Shown in pieces: positions 17,942-26,771 of a stretch of 45,277 nucleotides of DNA (positions within the stretch are counted from its first letter, which is position 1; every line of letters starts with the position of its first letter). The translations under genes were made by a program, and so were the position numbers. The notes below the pieces were generated by a model that searched no databases, was not told the DNA's origin, and worked only from the letters and a program-made list of their open reading frames with translations. The DNA is from Chitinispirillales bacterium (GTDB taxonomy: Bacteria; Fibrobacterota; Chitinivibrionia; Chitinivibrionales; Chitinivibrionaceae): positions 1-45,277 of the forward strand of contig JAIRUI010000129.1 in the NCBI GenBank assembly GCA_031254455.1, read 5' to 3'.

Positions 17942-19144
17942 ATGAGCGAAAATTCAAGGTATTTGCTTAAACAGATTTTGAGCAGGATAGAAGAAAAGAG
18001 ACACTTAATTCAAGTGATAACAGGTCCCAGACAAGTTGGAAAAACTACCTTGTGCAAGCAAATTTTATCTCAAATCAAAATGATTTCGCAGTATCATACG
18101 GCAGATTCTATAGTAAGCGTGAATGGAGAATGGATAGACAATATTTGGGAATCGCTACGTAAAATAATGAAACTGAATCAAGCAAATGAGGCGTTATTGA
18201 TTATAGACGAAATCCAAAAGATAGATAATTGGAGCGAATTTGTCAAAAAAAACTGGGACAGCGATACTTTCAACGACATTAATATAAAGGTAATAATTCT
18301 CGGCTCTTCAAGGGTTCTTATTAAACAAGGGTTGTCGGAATCGCTTTTGGGGCGTTTTGAGATGAACGTTCTCGGACATTGGTCATATTGTGAAATGCGC
18401 GATACTTTCGGTTTTACTCCCGAACAATACGCTTATTTCGGCGCATATCCCGGAGCGGTTAAACTTATAGGAAACGAAAAAAGGTTTAAGGAATATATAC
18501 GCGATTCGATAATTGAGGCGGTTGTCAGTAAAGATATTTTGCAACTCACTAGAGTAAATAAACCCGCATTGCTTCGACAGTTGGCGAATGTCGGAATTTC
18601 TTACAGTTCGCAAATTGTTTCTTACAACAAACTTTTGAGCGGTTTTAGCGATTCTGGAAATACGACGACGCTCGCACATTATATTCAGCTTCTTGACGAA
18701 GCCGGTATAGTTTGCGGATTACAAAAATATTCACAAAAAAACATTATTCAGAAACAATCAATCCCAAAATTTCAAGTACACAATCAATCGTTGTTTTGTA
18801 CGCTTCAACCGTTTTTATACCCAAAAATTACAACGGATTACGCCTTGTGGGGAAGATTTGTGGAAAGCGCGGTAGGGACGCATTTGATTGCGGAAAAATC
18901 GCGGCTGAACGGCGGAAAAATTTGGTATTGGAGAGAGACGCAAGGGCGAAACGCCTATGAGGTGGATTTTGTTTTTGAATACAACGGAAAAATACTAGGA
19001 ATAGAAGTGAAAAGCGGAAGCGGGCAAGTTAAGAGTTTCGGCAAGTTTAAGGAATGTTTTCCTGACGCTATGACTTTAATTGTCGGCAGAGACGGTATTT
19101 TGTGGCGGGAGTTTATTGCCGGAAAAATTGAACATTTATTTTAA
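17942..19144 (+). CDS. AAA ATPase with DUF4143 and PD-(D/E)xK-like C-terminus
   Basis: 400 residues from the ATG at 17942 (GTG at 17939 is too close to AGAAGGA). Walker A GPRQVGKTT at 28-36 and Walker B LLIIDEIQK at 85-93 define the ATPase; GSSRVL near 121 is a sensor-like segment. The DUF4143 region spans about 185-360. Near the end, EVDFVF followed by GIEVKSG matches the D...ExK core of the PD-(D/E)xK fold. These are abundant solitary accessory genes in bacteria and archaea; their role is unknown, with defence or DNA mobility often suggested. It lies between the displaced and intact copies of the wzx start. Confidence 0.85.
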   Translation: MSENSRYLLKQILSRIEEKRHLIQVITGPRQVGKTTLCKQILSQIKMISQYHTADSIVSVNGEWIDNIWESLRKIMKLNQANEALLIIDEIQKIDNWSEFVKKNWDSDTFNDINIKVIILGSSRVLIKQGLSESLLGRFEMNVLGHWSYCEMRDTFGFTPEQYAYFGAYPGAVKLIGNEKRFKEYIRDSIIEAVVSKDILQLTRVNKPALLRQLANVGISYSSQIVSYNKLLSGFSDSGNTTTLAHYIQLLDEAGIVCGLQKYSQKNIIQKQSIPKFQVHNQSLFCTLQPFLYPKITTDYALWGRFVESAVGTHLIAEKSRLNGGKIWYWRETQGRNAYEVDFVFEYNGKILGIEVKSGSGQVKSFGKFKECFPDAMTLIVGRDGILWREFIAGKIEHLF

Positions 19145-19223
19145 TCAAGATTTATATTCTTTTGACTAGGCAAATCATATTTTCTATTTGAAATAATCAA
19201 ATCCTAAAGGAATTGCAAAAAAT

Positions 19224-19754
19224 ATGTACGTTATTGATGTCGATTCAAAAATCATTGAAATCAATGGAACAAAAGTTTTAGTGGACAGCGATGTCGCTTC
19301 ATTGTATGGAGTTGAAACAAAACGAATAAATGAGTCGGTAAAAAATAATCCCGATAAGTTTCCCGAAGGATATATAATTGCTATCGGTAAAGATGAAAAA
19401 AGCGAACTGGTCGAAAATTTCGACCGGTTCAATTCGCTAAAGCATTCATCCGTTCCGATTAAAGCGTTTACCGAAAAAGGTCTTTATATGCTTGCCACGA
19501 TACTCAAAAGTCCGCAAGCGACACAGACGACTTTGGCGATAATTGAGACATTTACAAAAATTTGAGAATTGACGAGAACGGTTGGTGAATTGGCTAATAA
19601 AACGACAAAAGAAGAGAAAGAACCTCTTATGCAAAAAAGCGGAGAAATTATTTCGGATATTTTAGGCGACGCTTTAAATGTTTCCGAAACAGAAACGACG
19701 TTTGAGATAAATTTGGCTGTGATGAATTTGAAACACACTGTTCGACGTAAATAA
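19224..19754 (+). pseudogene. ORF6N-domain DNA-binding protein gene with premature TGA
   Basis: The first 113 residues form an ORF6N (KilA/phage antirepressor-type) DNA-binding domain. TGA at 19563-19565 interrupts ETFTKI*ELTRTVGEL. The same frame continues to 19754 with LMQKSGEIISDIL and a NLAVMNLKHTVRRK ending that complete homologs also have. Relatives usually carry Arg here, so a single CGA to TGA change explains the break. Other genes in the window (nrdD, for example) end in TGA, so TGA is a real stop. It stands between the ATPase gene and wzx and looks like part of the same inserted block. Confidence 0.75.
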
Positions 19755-19774
19755 AAAACGAACTGTTGCCAACT

Positions 19775-19792
19775 GAATATTATTTAATATTC
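19775..19792. repeat. 18-bp palindrome upstream of wzx
   Basis: GAATATTATTTAATATTC has 8-base perfect arms around TT. It lies between the ORF6N remnant and the flippase gene and could be an operator. The site is small and AT-rich, so chance is possible. Confidence 0.4.
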
Positions 19793-19838
19793 GCCGGAAA
19801 GAAGATTTAAACAAAAGAGGGGATAATATTTATTTAGG

Positions 19839-21407
19839 ATGTCAAATTCCGAAAATAACAAAAGAATAATAAAAAATACTCTGGCATTGTATTTTCGTCA
19901 GATAATAACGATGGGTGTGTCGTTATTTACTTCAAGAATCGTTTTGCAGACGCTTGGCATTACCGATTACGGAATAAATAACGTTGTCGGCGGCGTGGTG
20001 GCGATGTTTGGGTTTCTGAGCAATTCCATTTCTGCCGGAATGGGACGTTTTTTTGCATTTGAAATCGGTAAAAACAACTATGATAAATTAAATAAAATAT
20101 TTAGCCTGATGATAATTTTATTTTTATTCACAGCGATAATATCGGTTATTGCTGCGGAAAAACTGGGATTGTGGTGGGTAATTCATAAACTGGTAATTCC
20201 ACCGCAGCGCATAGAGGCTGCGATATGGGTATTTCATTGTTCTGTGTTCTGTTTTTTTATTTCGCTGATGTTATCTCCTTATATTTCATTAATAATTGCA
20301 CGTGAAAAGATGTCTTTTTTTGCTAAAATGAGCATTGTAGATGTAGCTTTGAAACTTTTAGCAGTATTTTTGTTAGCATTTTTACCGCACGATAAGCTTA
20401 AAACGCTTGCAACATTTTTTTGTTTTACAAGCGTTATTAATTTTTCTATTTATTATTGCTATTGCAGGAAAAACTTTCCTGAAAGTAAATTTAAATATTG
20501 TTTGGAGAAATCGCTTTTTTATGACATTGCAAAGTATGTTGGGCTTATGATGACCAGCTCTATTGCAATTATTTTAAGAGATCAGGGCGTAAATATTTTA
20601 ATGAACATGTTTTATGGGCCGGCAATAAACGCCGCACGAGGAATTGCATATCAGATAAATACGGCTGTATCATCTTTTATGGGTAATACTCAAACAGCAA
20701 TTAAACCGCAAATCATCAAATCTTATTCTTCCGGGAATTACGAGTATATGCAAAATTTGGTAATTAGATTTACCAGAATCTTTTATTTTATTATGTTGTT
20801 TTTATGTGTTCCCATAATATTCAATATTGACTTTATATTAAAAATGTGGCTTGGAATTGTGCCGCAATATTCATCCGAATTTACTGTAATAGTTTTATTA
20901 ACAGCTGCATCTTTGTGCTTTACGACACCGTTAACGGAAATAATAAACGCTACCGGAAAAATAAAAAGAAAGCAGATCGGGTACACATTTTTTATACTGT
21001 CTGTATTTCCAATTTCATATATTTTATGCTGGAACGGGTTCTCGCCCGTAATTGTTTTATGCCCCATATTTTTCATTGAAATTTTTATTTACATTTGGGG
21101 AATTTTTTGTTTAAAAAGACTATTGTCTTTTCCGTTCAGGAAATACGCTTTTGAAATCTTCCCAAAAATATTTATAACAACTATAATAACATTGACCCTC
21201 CCAATTCTTTTAAATTTAATTTTTGAAAAAACTGTCATTTGCTCAATAATACTGCTTCTTATCTGTTTTTTATGGACGGCGTTTATTATTTTTATTGTCG
21301 GATTGACAAAAAATGAAAGAAATATTGCAATTAAGCAGATTAAAAGCAAGTTACATTCATGGAGCAAAAATGGGAAATCTGGTCAGCATAATAACTCCGT
21401 CATATAA
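19839..21407 (+). CDS. wzx: Wzx-type polysaccharide flippase (MOP superfamily)
   Basis: 522 residues with 12-14 predicted membrane helices, opening with NTLALYFRQIITMGVSLFTSR and a GITDYGINNVVGG segment typical of oligosaccharide flippases. It would move undecaprenyl-linked repeat units across the inner membrane for O-antigen or capsule assembly. It opens the glycan cluster. Its 5' end and leader have a diverged second copy at 17737-17858, so the gene probably once followed the DUF2723 gene directly. It overlaps the next GT2 gene by 38 bases if that starts at 21370. Confidence 0.88.
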   Translation: MSNSENNKRIIKNTLALYFRQIITMGVSLFTSRIVLQTLGITDYGINNVVGGVVAMFGFLSNSISAGMGRFFAFEIGKNNYDKLNKIFSLMIILFLFTAIISVIAAEKLGLWWVIHKLVIPPQRIEAAIWVFHCSVFCFFISLMLSPYISLIIAREKMSFFAKMSIVDVALKLLAVFLLAFLPHDKLKTLATFFCFTSVINFSIYYCYCRKNFPESKFKYCLEKSLFYDIAKYVGLMMTSSIAIILRDQGVNILMNMFYGPAINAARGIAYQINTAVSSFMGNTQTAIKPQIIKSYSSGNYEYMQNLVIRFTRIFYFIMLFLCVPIIFNIDFILKMWLGIVPQYSSEFTVIVLLTAASLCFTTPLTEIINATGKIKRKQIGYTFFILSVFPISYILCWNGFSPVIVLCPIFFIEIFIYIWGIFCLKRLLSFPFRKYAFEIFPKIFITTIITLTLPILLNLIFEKTVICSIILLLICFLWTAFIIFIVGLTKNERNIAIKQIKSKLHSWSKNGKSGQHNNSVI

Positions 21408-22410
21408 TTGTGGGCAGTATATTAACAAATTATTAGACTCTGTTTTAAGTCAAACATATAAAAATATAGAAATGTTTGTTATTGATGACGGCTCGAAAGA
21501 CGATACGAAAGAAGTCGTTGAGCAGTATATAGAAAAATTTAAAAAAAACGATAAAAAATTACAATATATATATCAAGAAAACACCGGGCTGCGAAATATT
21601 AACGGCAAGTATCTTGTGTGGCCTGATGCGGATGATTGGTATGAGACAGATACTGCGATAGCTGATTTAGTTGATGTTTTTGAGAACTCACCGGACAATG
21701 TAGGTATAGTGAGAGGGATGCAATATATCAGGGACGAGAAAACATTTGAGATAGTTGGCAAAAATGGAGATGAAACAAGAAATTATCCGAAGAATTTGTC
21801 AGAACAGTGTTTATTTGGCGGTTGGGATTGGTGGTTTTCTCCGGGAAGCAATATGATAAAAACCGAACACTTATTTTATTACTACCCAAATAAAGAAATT
21901 TATTGGAAAAATTTTTTCGGACAGAACATACAATTACAGTTCCCTATTTTGTTCAACTATGATTGTATTACAATGAACAAATATATTTACAATGTAAGGC
22001 AGAATTTGAATAGTGATTCGCGGAAAAAAATACCTTATGAAAAACAGATTTTAAGATTTACCGAACTTAAAAATATGCAAATAACACTTTTCGATGTTGT
22101 AAAAAATATTCCAATAGCGGAAAAAAATAATCTTTTGAATAAAATTAACTTGAATTTTGATATTAATTGTATAAATGCCGCTTTTAATAATAAAAATAAA
22201 AAAGATGTTAAATATTTTTATTATGACTTATTAATTAATAATCCAAAAAATGCAAATATTTATAAATGGGAATATTGGGTTTCCCAATTACCTTTCGGTT
22301 TTTTCATTTATAAAATTATTGTTTTCATAATTAATCAACCGAAACGAATAATCCGTAAAATTCTTGGTCAAAAATTGACCGCAAAAATCAAAAGTGTCTT
22401 GAATAAATAG
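21370..22410 (+). CDS. GT2 family glycosyltransferase, with a probable small internal deletion
   Basis: 346 residues from the ATG at 21370 (MGNLVSIITPSYNCGQY), which has GGAG before it; an upstream frame from 21313 runs inside wzx and is less likely. The GT-A fold donor motifs VIDDGSKDDT and PDADDW are present. Between them, QENTGLRNINGKYLVWPD lacks about nine residues (the usual Q-A-A-x-N-x-G-L helix start), consistent with a short in-frame deletion between two CGGGC copies. The enzyme may therefore be weak or inactive. Sugar specificity cannot be told. Confidence 0.8.
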   Translation: MGNLVSIITPSYNCGQYINKLLDSVLSQTYKNIEMFVIDDGSKDDTKEVVEQYIEKFKKNDKKLQYIYQENTGLRNINGKYLVWPDADDWYETDTAIADLVDVFENSPDNVGIVRGMQYIRDEKTFEIVGKNGDETRNYPKNLSEQCLFGGWDWWFSPGSNMIKTEHLFYYYPNKEIYWKNFFGQNIQLQFPILFNYDCITMNKYIYNVRQNLNSDSRKKIPYEKQILRFTELKNMQITLFDVVKNIPIAEKNNLLNKINLNFDINCINAAFNNKNKKDVKYFYYDLLINNPKNANIYKWEYWVSQLPFGFFIYKIIVFIINQPKRIIRKILGQKLTAKIKSVLNK

Positions 22411-22421
22411 TATTTTGGGTT

Positions 22422-24212
22422 ATGGAAATTCTTAAATCAAAAAATCTTTGCAACGGCTGTCATGCGTGTTTCAATGTTTGCCCAAAAAATTGTATTATTA
22501 TGCAGGCGGACGACGAGGGCTTTTTGCAGCCGAAAATAGACGAAGAAAAATGCGTTGGTTGCGGAGTTTGCAAAAAAACCTGTCCGATGAATAAAACGCA
22601 GGCGCAGCGAACCGGAGAAGCAAAAGAAGTCATAGCGTTTGCCGTTATAAATAAAAACGAAGAAATCCGCATGAACAGTTCGAGCGGCGGTGTTTTTACA
22701 CTTCTTGCAGAAAAAATCATTTCAGAAAACGGTGTCGTATTCGGCGCAAAATTCAACGACGATTTTTCTGTAAGTCATAACTTTTGCGAAACAATCGACA
22801 AAATTACGGATTTTCGCGGAAGCAAATATGTTCAAAGCGAAATAGGGGATTCATATAAAAAATGTAAGGAGTTTTTGAACGCTGATCGACTTGTGTTGTT
22901 TAGCGGAACTCCCTGCCAAATCGGCGGATTAAAATCATATCTGCAAAGGGACTACGAAAATTTAATTTGTGTAGATATTATTTGCCACGGCGTTCCTTCG
23001 CCTAAAATCTGGAAAAAATATGTTGAATTTCGCGAAAAATTCGGCAAAGCCGAAAGCCGGAAAATTGCATTCAGGCGCAAGAATTGCGGCTGGATGCAAT
23101 ATTCCGTCTCATTCGCTTTCGCAAATGAGACGGAATATTTGGAAACGCTTGGAAACGACTTATTTATGCGAGCGTTTCTCAGCGATTTGTGTCTGCGAAA
23201 ATCATGCCATAATTGCGGGTTTAAGGCAATAAACAGAATTTCAGATATAACGATTGCAGATTTTTGGGGCGTTCAAAATGTTTTGCCGGAAATGTTTGAC
23301 GACAAAGGAACTTCGTTGGTTTTATTGCAATCTGCAAAAGGACAAAAAATTTTTGACGAAGTAAAATCCGCTACAGATTTCGTACAAGTTAATTGTGAAA
23401 AATCGGCGCAGTTTAATCCGGCTGCATTTCGTTCGTGCGTTGAGCCGAAAAACCGGAACAATTTCATGAAAAACATTGATAAAATTGCCTTTGACAAACT
23501 TGTGATAAAATATACGAAAACTTCCTTTTACAAAAAAATATTTTCTTTAATTCGTAGAATTTTAGGAAAAATTAAAAGATTTGCCGTGATAATTGCTGGG
23601 GGGGGGGGGGTAAAATCATTGTATTATAATTTTTTCAACCCAAATATTGAAATAGTCGGAAAATCTTGGCTGGTTTTGCAGAATAGAGTTTGTTTGGCAA
23701 TTGAAAAAAAAGGAAAGATAAAAATTAATGGAAAACTTACTTTCGGCAAACTGCGAAAGAAATTCCCTAACAATTTAACCAGAGTATATGTGCACAACGG
23801 TGGGAAATTGGATGTTGACGGCAGTTTTCAATTTTTGGGGAACAATACTATTTTAGTTTATGAAAACGCCGAACTTTCTTTTTCGGACGGATATATGAAC
23901 GAGGAGGCGACCGTTAGCTGTTCAAAAAAGATTTCGATCGGAAAAGGAACTATTATAGGAAGATACGTAATTATTAGAGATTGGGATTCGCACGAAATAA
24001 TTTACGAAAACGGAGAGACGTCAAAACCTTCTCCTGTCAAAATTGGAAATAACGTTTGGATCGGCGAGCGGGCGACGATTCTAAAAGGCGTGAATATCGG
24101 CGACGGGGCGATAATTGCGGCGGGAGCGGTAGTTGTAAAAGATATTCCTGCACGTTGTATTGCGGCGGGCGTTCCTGCGAGAGTAATTAAAGAAAATGTG
24201 AGATGGAAATGA
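22422..24212 (+). CDS. FrhB/F420 dehydrogenase beta-like protein fused to a hexapeptide O-acetyltransferase; G13 switch
   Basis: 596 residues as read. Residues 5-60 hold two 4Fe-4S motifs (CNGCHACFNVCPKNC, CVGCGVCKKTCP). Residues 85-390 match the FrhB/FdhB N and C domains often found beside polysaccharide pyruvyl transferases. Residues 393-396 are four glycines encoded by the G13 run at 23598-23610. Residues 397-596 form a left-handed beta-helix acyltransferase (IGNNVWIGERATILKGVNIGDGAII). With 12 G a TAA follows immediately; with 14 G a TAA follows six codons later. The acetyltransferase therefore depends on tract length, while the FrhB part is always made. It overlaps the next gene by ATGA. 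Confidence 0.85.
   Translation: MEILKSKNLCNGCHACFNVCPKNCIIMQADDEGFLQPKIDEEKCVGCGVCKKTCPMNKTQAQRTGEAKEVIAFAVINKNEEIRMNSSSGGVFTLLAEKIISENGVVFGAKFNDDFSVSHNFCETIDKITDFRGSKYVQSEIGDSYKKCKEFLNADRLVLFSGTPCQIGGLKSYLQRDYENLICVDIICHGVPSPKIWKKYVEFREKFGKAESRKIAFRRKNCGWMQYSVSFAFANETEYLETLGNDLFMRAFLSDLCLRKSCHNCGFKAINRISDITIADFWGVQNVLPEMFDDKGTSLVLLQSAKGQKIFDEVKSATDFVQVNCEKSAQFNPAAFRSCVEPKNRNNFMKNIDKIAFDKLVIKYTKTSFYKKIFSLIRRILGKIKRFAVIIAGGGGVKSLYYNFFNPNIEIVGKSWLVLQNRVCLAIEKKGKIKINGKLTFGKLRKKFPNNLTRVYVHNGGKLDVDGSFQFLGNNTILVYENAELSFSDGYMNEEATVSCSKKISIGKGTIIGRYVIIRDWDSHEIIYENGETSKPSPVKIGNNVWIGERATILKGVNIGDGAIIAAGAVVVKDIPARCIAAGVPARVIKENVRWK
23598..23610. repeat. G13 tract (contingency locus, ON frame)
   Basis: Thirteen G residues at the junction of two domains in the fusion gene. 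Both alternative frames hit a stop within seven codons after the tract. In such AT-rich DNA a run like this points to slipped-strand phase variation. Confidence 0.9.
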
Positions 24213-25357
24213 AAATCGGGATAATGACATTTTGGTGGTCAAAAGACAATTATGGACAACTTTTACAATGCTATGCTTTGCAAAAATATTTGCAGGATAT
24301 GGGGCACGATGCATATTTGATACGATATCTTACCGATTATGACAATATTATGAAAAAAACGCCTTTTGCACCTGTACCGTACATAAAAAAAATGTTAAAG
24401 GCACTTAATCCCATCAAGCTATATAATTATTTATGTTATAAAATAAAATCAATGGCTGTAGTGCGAGAAAACAGAATAAACGATAAACGGAAATTTGAAG
24501 ATTTTCGAAAAAAATACATTAAACAATCGGAAAAAATATACTATTCTTATGATGAATTAAAAAGAAATCCGCCACAAGCAGATGTATATATTGTTGGCTC
24601 CGACCAAATATGGAATCCTGATGCTTTCCTTTCAAAAGAAAAACCGATGAGAGCGTATTTTCTTGATTTTGGCAGTCCTCTGACAAAGCGAATTTCGTAT
24701 GCGCCAAGTTTTTGTCAAGAAAAATTGAGTGATGAAATAATAAATATGATAACACCGTTATTACAGAAATTTAGCTATGTGTCGGTAAGAGAAAAACCAG
24801 GTATAAATATATGCAAATCATGCGGTATTGACAATGTCGAATGGGTTCCTGACCCGACCATGCTGTTAAATGCGGATGCGTACCGCGCATTATATAGAAA
24901 CGAAGTATTGGAAAAAACAAATAAACGTTATTGCTTTTTTTATTATTTAAACAATTGTTGTGATTTTTCATTTAAAACCATATATGATTGGGCAAAAAAG
25001 AAAAATCTTGAAATTGTATATGTTTCTGCAAATTTAAAAATTGACAAGTATAAAAAAACTTATGCAACAATTCCGGAATGGATTTATTTGTTGGAACATG
25101 CAGAATATGTTATAACAAACTCTTATCATTGTGCGGTTTTTTCTTTGCTGTTTGAAAAAAAATTTGGAATTATTTCTCTTTCGGGAGAACTTGTACGTCT
25201 GAACGACAGATTAAATTCATTGTTTGAGCAATTTCAATTGGAAAAAAGGTTTTTAGATTCTAATTTTTCCGTTTTGGACAAAGAAATAAATTGGCAGTTT
25301 ATTTCTGAAAAATTTCAAATTTTACGAGACAGCTGCAGGCTAGCCGATTTTATTTGA
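24209..25357 (+). CDS. Polysaccharide pyruvyl transferase family protein
   Basis: 382 residues from the ATG at 24209 (ATGA overlap with the preceding gene); an ATG at 24203 adds two residues. The N-terminus KIGIMTFWWSKDNYGQLLQ, the central VGSDQIWNPDAF and the C-terminal ITNSYHCAVFSLLF are signatures of the pyruvyl transferase family (WcaK/AmsJ/CsaB type). It would add a ketal-pyruvate or act as a related transferase on the surface glycan. Its pairing with an FrhB-like gene is common in such clusters. When the G tract of the upstream gene is out of frame, this gene could also be affected by polarity. Confidence 0.85.
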   Translation: MKIGIMTFWWSKDNYGQLLQCYALQKYLQDMGHDAYLIRYLTDYDNIMKKTPFAPVPYIKKMLKALNPIKLYNYLCYKIKSMAVVRENRINDKRKFEDFRKKYIKQSEKIYYSYDELKRNPPQADVYIVGSDQIWNPDAFLSKEKPMRAYFLDFGSPLTKRISYAPSFCQEKLSDEIINMITPLLQKFSYVSVREKPGINICKSCGIDNVEWVPDPTMLLNADAYRALYRNEVLEKTNKRYCFFYYLNNCCDFSFKTIYDWAKKKNLEIVYVSANLKIDKYKKTYATIPEWIYLLEHAEYVITNSYHCAVFSLLFEKKFGIISLSGELVRLNDRLNSLFEQFQLEKRFLDSNFSVLDKEINWQFISEKFQILRDSCRLADFI

Positions 25358-25381
25358 ATAATATAATTTAGGGGAAATAAA

Positions 25382-26707
25382 ATGAAAATACTCATAATTA
25401 ACACATTAGACATTTACGGCGGAGCTGCAATAGCGGCGTTTCGTCTTCATGAAGCATTATTACAAAACGGCGTTGATTCGACAATGTTAGTCCGTGAAAA
25501 AAAAAGCGATGTAAATACGATTATTACTTTGCAGAACAAAAATTTGCGGGAAAAAATTATCGGTAAGTTAAGCAAAATTATAGGAATAACTTTAGAAGGA
25601 TTGTTTCTTATTAAATACAGAAAAACTATTACGAAAAATTTTGGTTCGTTTTCGCAACAAATTGTCTCAAACAGAAATCTAGTTAAAACAATAAATGCTA
25701 TAAACCCCGACATTGTTCATTTACATTGGATTTGCTACGGATTTTTATCAATAGAAGATATTGCGAAGATTAAATCGCCAATAGTTTGGTCTCTTCACGA
25801 TATGTGGGCTTTTACCGGGGGATGTCACGTTGTTGCAGAACAAGTTCCGCAACATAGTGACAAAGGGATGTCACGTTGTTGCTACGACATAGACAAAATG
25901 TGCAATAAGTATGTTGAAAATTGCGGTAATTGCGGCGTGTTAAGAAGCGTTAAGAAAAAGGATTTAAGTTTCAGAATCTTGCAGAGAAAAAAGAGAGTTT
26001 TTGCAAGAATAAAATCAATGACAATAGTAGGAGTCAGCAAATGGATGACAGATTGTGCAAAAAAAAGTGCGGTGTTTTCAAATAGAAGAGTTGTTTGTTT
26101 GCCAAATCCTATAAACACAAACGTTTTTAAGCAGATGGATAAAATTCAAGCGCGAAAATTGTGGAATTTGCCGATAGGCAAAAAATTGATATTATTCGGA
26201 GCGGTTTCGGCAACTTCTACGCCGTATAAAGGTTATGATTTGTTGATAGAGGCGTTGAATAAAATTTCTTCACCCGATATTGAATTTGTTGTTTTCGGTT
26301 CAAGTGAGCCGAAAGATTCGCCAAAATTACCTCACAAAATTTATTATTTGGGACATCTTAACGATGCGGAAAGTTTAGTCGCTTTATATAGCGCTTGCGA
26401 TGTAATGGTACATCCGAGTATGCGTGAAGCGTTTGGGCAGACAGCGTCGGAATCTTTGTCTTGCGGGACGCCTGTTGTCGCTTTTGGACATAGTGGGTTG
26501 TTAGATGTTATTGAGCATAAGGAAAACGGCTATTTGGCGCAGCCGTTTGACACATCCGATCTCGCAAAAGGTATTGATTGGGCGTTGAATGCTGAAAATT
26601 ATGACGACCTTTGCAAAAACGCCCGCGAAAAAGTATTGCGTGAGTTTAACTACGGAGTTGTTGCAAAAAAATATATTGAGTTGTATAAAGAGGTGTTGAA
26701 AGAATAG
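25382..26707 (+). CDS. GT4 family glycosyltransferase
   Basis: 441 residues. GT-B fold of the GT4 family: N-terminal KILIINTLDIYGGAAIAAFRL, SLHDMWAFTGGCH, C-terminal HPSMREAFGQTASESLSCG with the EX7E motif, and GTPVVAF. An AAATAA-AATG leader with GGGGAAAT precedes it. An 18-base sequence (GGGATGTCACGTTGTTGC) occurs twice 46 bases apart (25819 and 25865) in different frames, inserting about 15 residues in a Cys-rich segment that is normally short. Sugar specificity unknown. Confidence 0.88.
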   Translation: MKILIINTLDIYGGAAIAAFRLHEALLQNGVDSTMLVREKKSDVNTIITLQNKNLREKIIGKLSKIIGITLEGLFLIKYRKTITKNFGSFSQQIVSNRNLVKTINAINPDIVHLHWICYGFLSIEDIAKIKSPIVWSLHDMWAFTGGCHVVAEQVPQHSDKGMSRCCYDIDKMCNKYVENCGNCGVLRSVKKKDLSFRILQRKKRVFARIKSMTIVGVSKWMTDCAKKSAVFSNRRVVCLPNPINTNVFKQMDKIQARKLWNLPIGKKLILFGAVSATSTPYKGYDLLIEALNKISSPDIEFVVFGSSEPKDSPKLPHKIYYLGHLNDAESLVALYSACDVMVHPSMREAFGQTASESLSCGTPVVAFGHSGLLDVIEHKENGYLAQPFDTSDLAKGIDWALNAENYDDLCKNAREKVLREFNYGVVAKKYIELYKEVLKE

Positions 26708-26731
26708 GTTTTTATGGTTTTACCGTTAGAT

Positions 26732-26746
26732 AAATAGTATTTTCTC
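26732..26746 (+). promoter_or_regulatory. AAATAGTATTTTCTC motif before the AlbA gene
   Basis: This 15-mer is identical to the one in front of glnS (35589-35603 and 36999-37013), and its first 12 bases recur at 22405-22416. It may be a promoter core or a recombination junction. Confidence 0.35.
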
Positions 26747-26771
26747 CTTTGTATATATTAGGGAGATAATA

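Noticed and set aside
19563..19565. TGA recoding (alternative genetic code or selenocysteine)
   Set aside because: Other genes here, such as nrdD and rsmI, end in TGA, and no selenocysteine context is apparent; a nonsense mutation is simpler.
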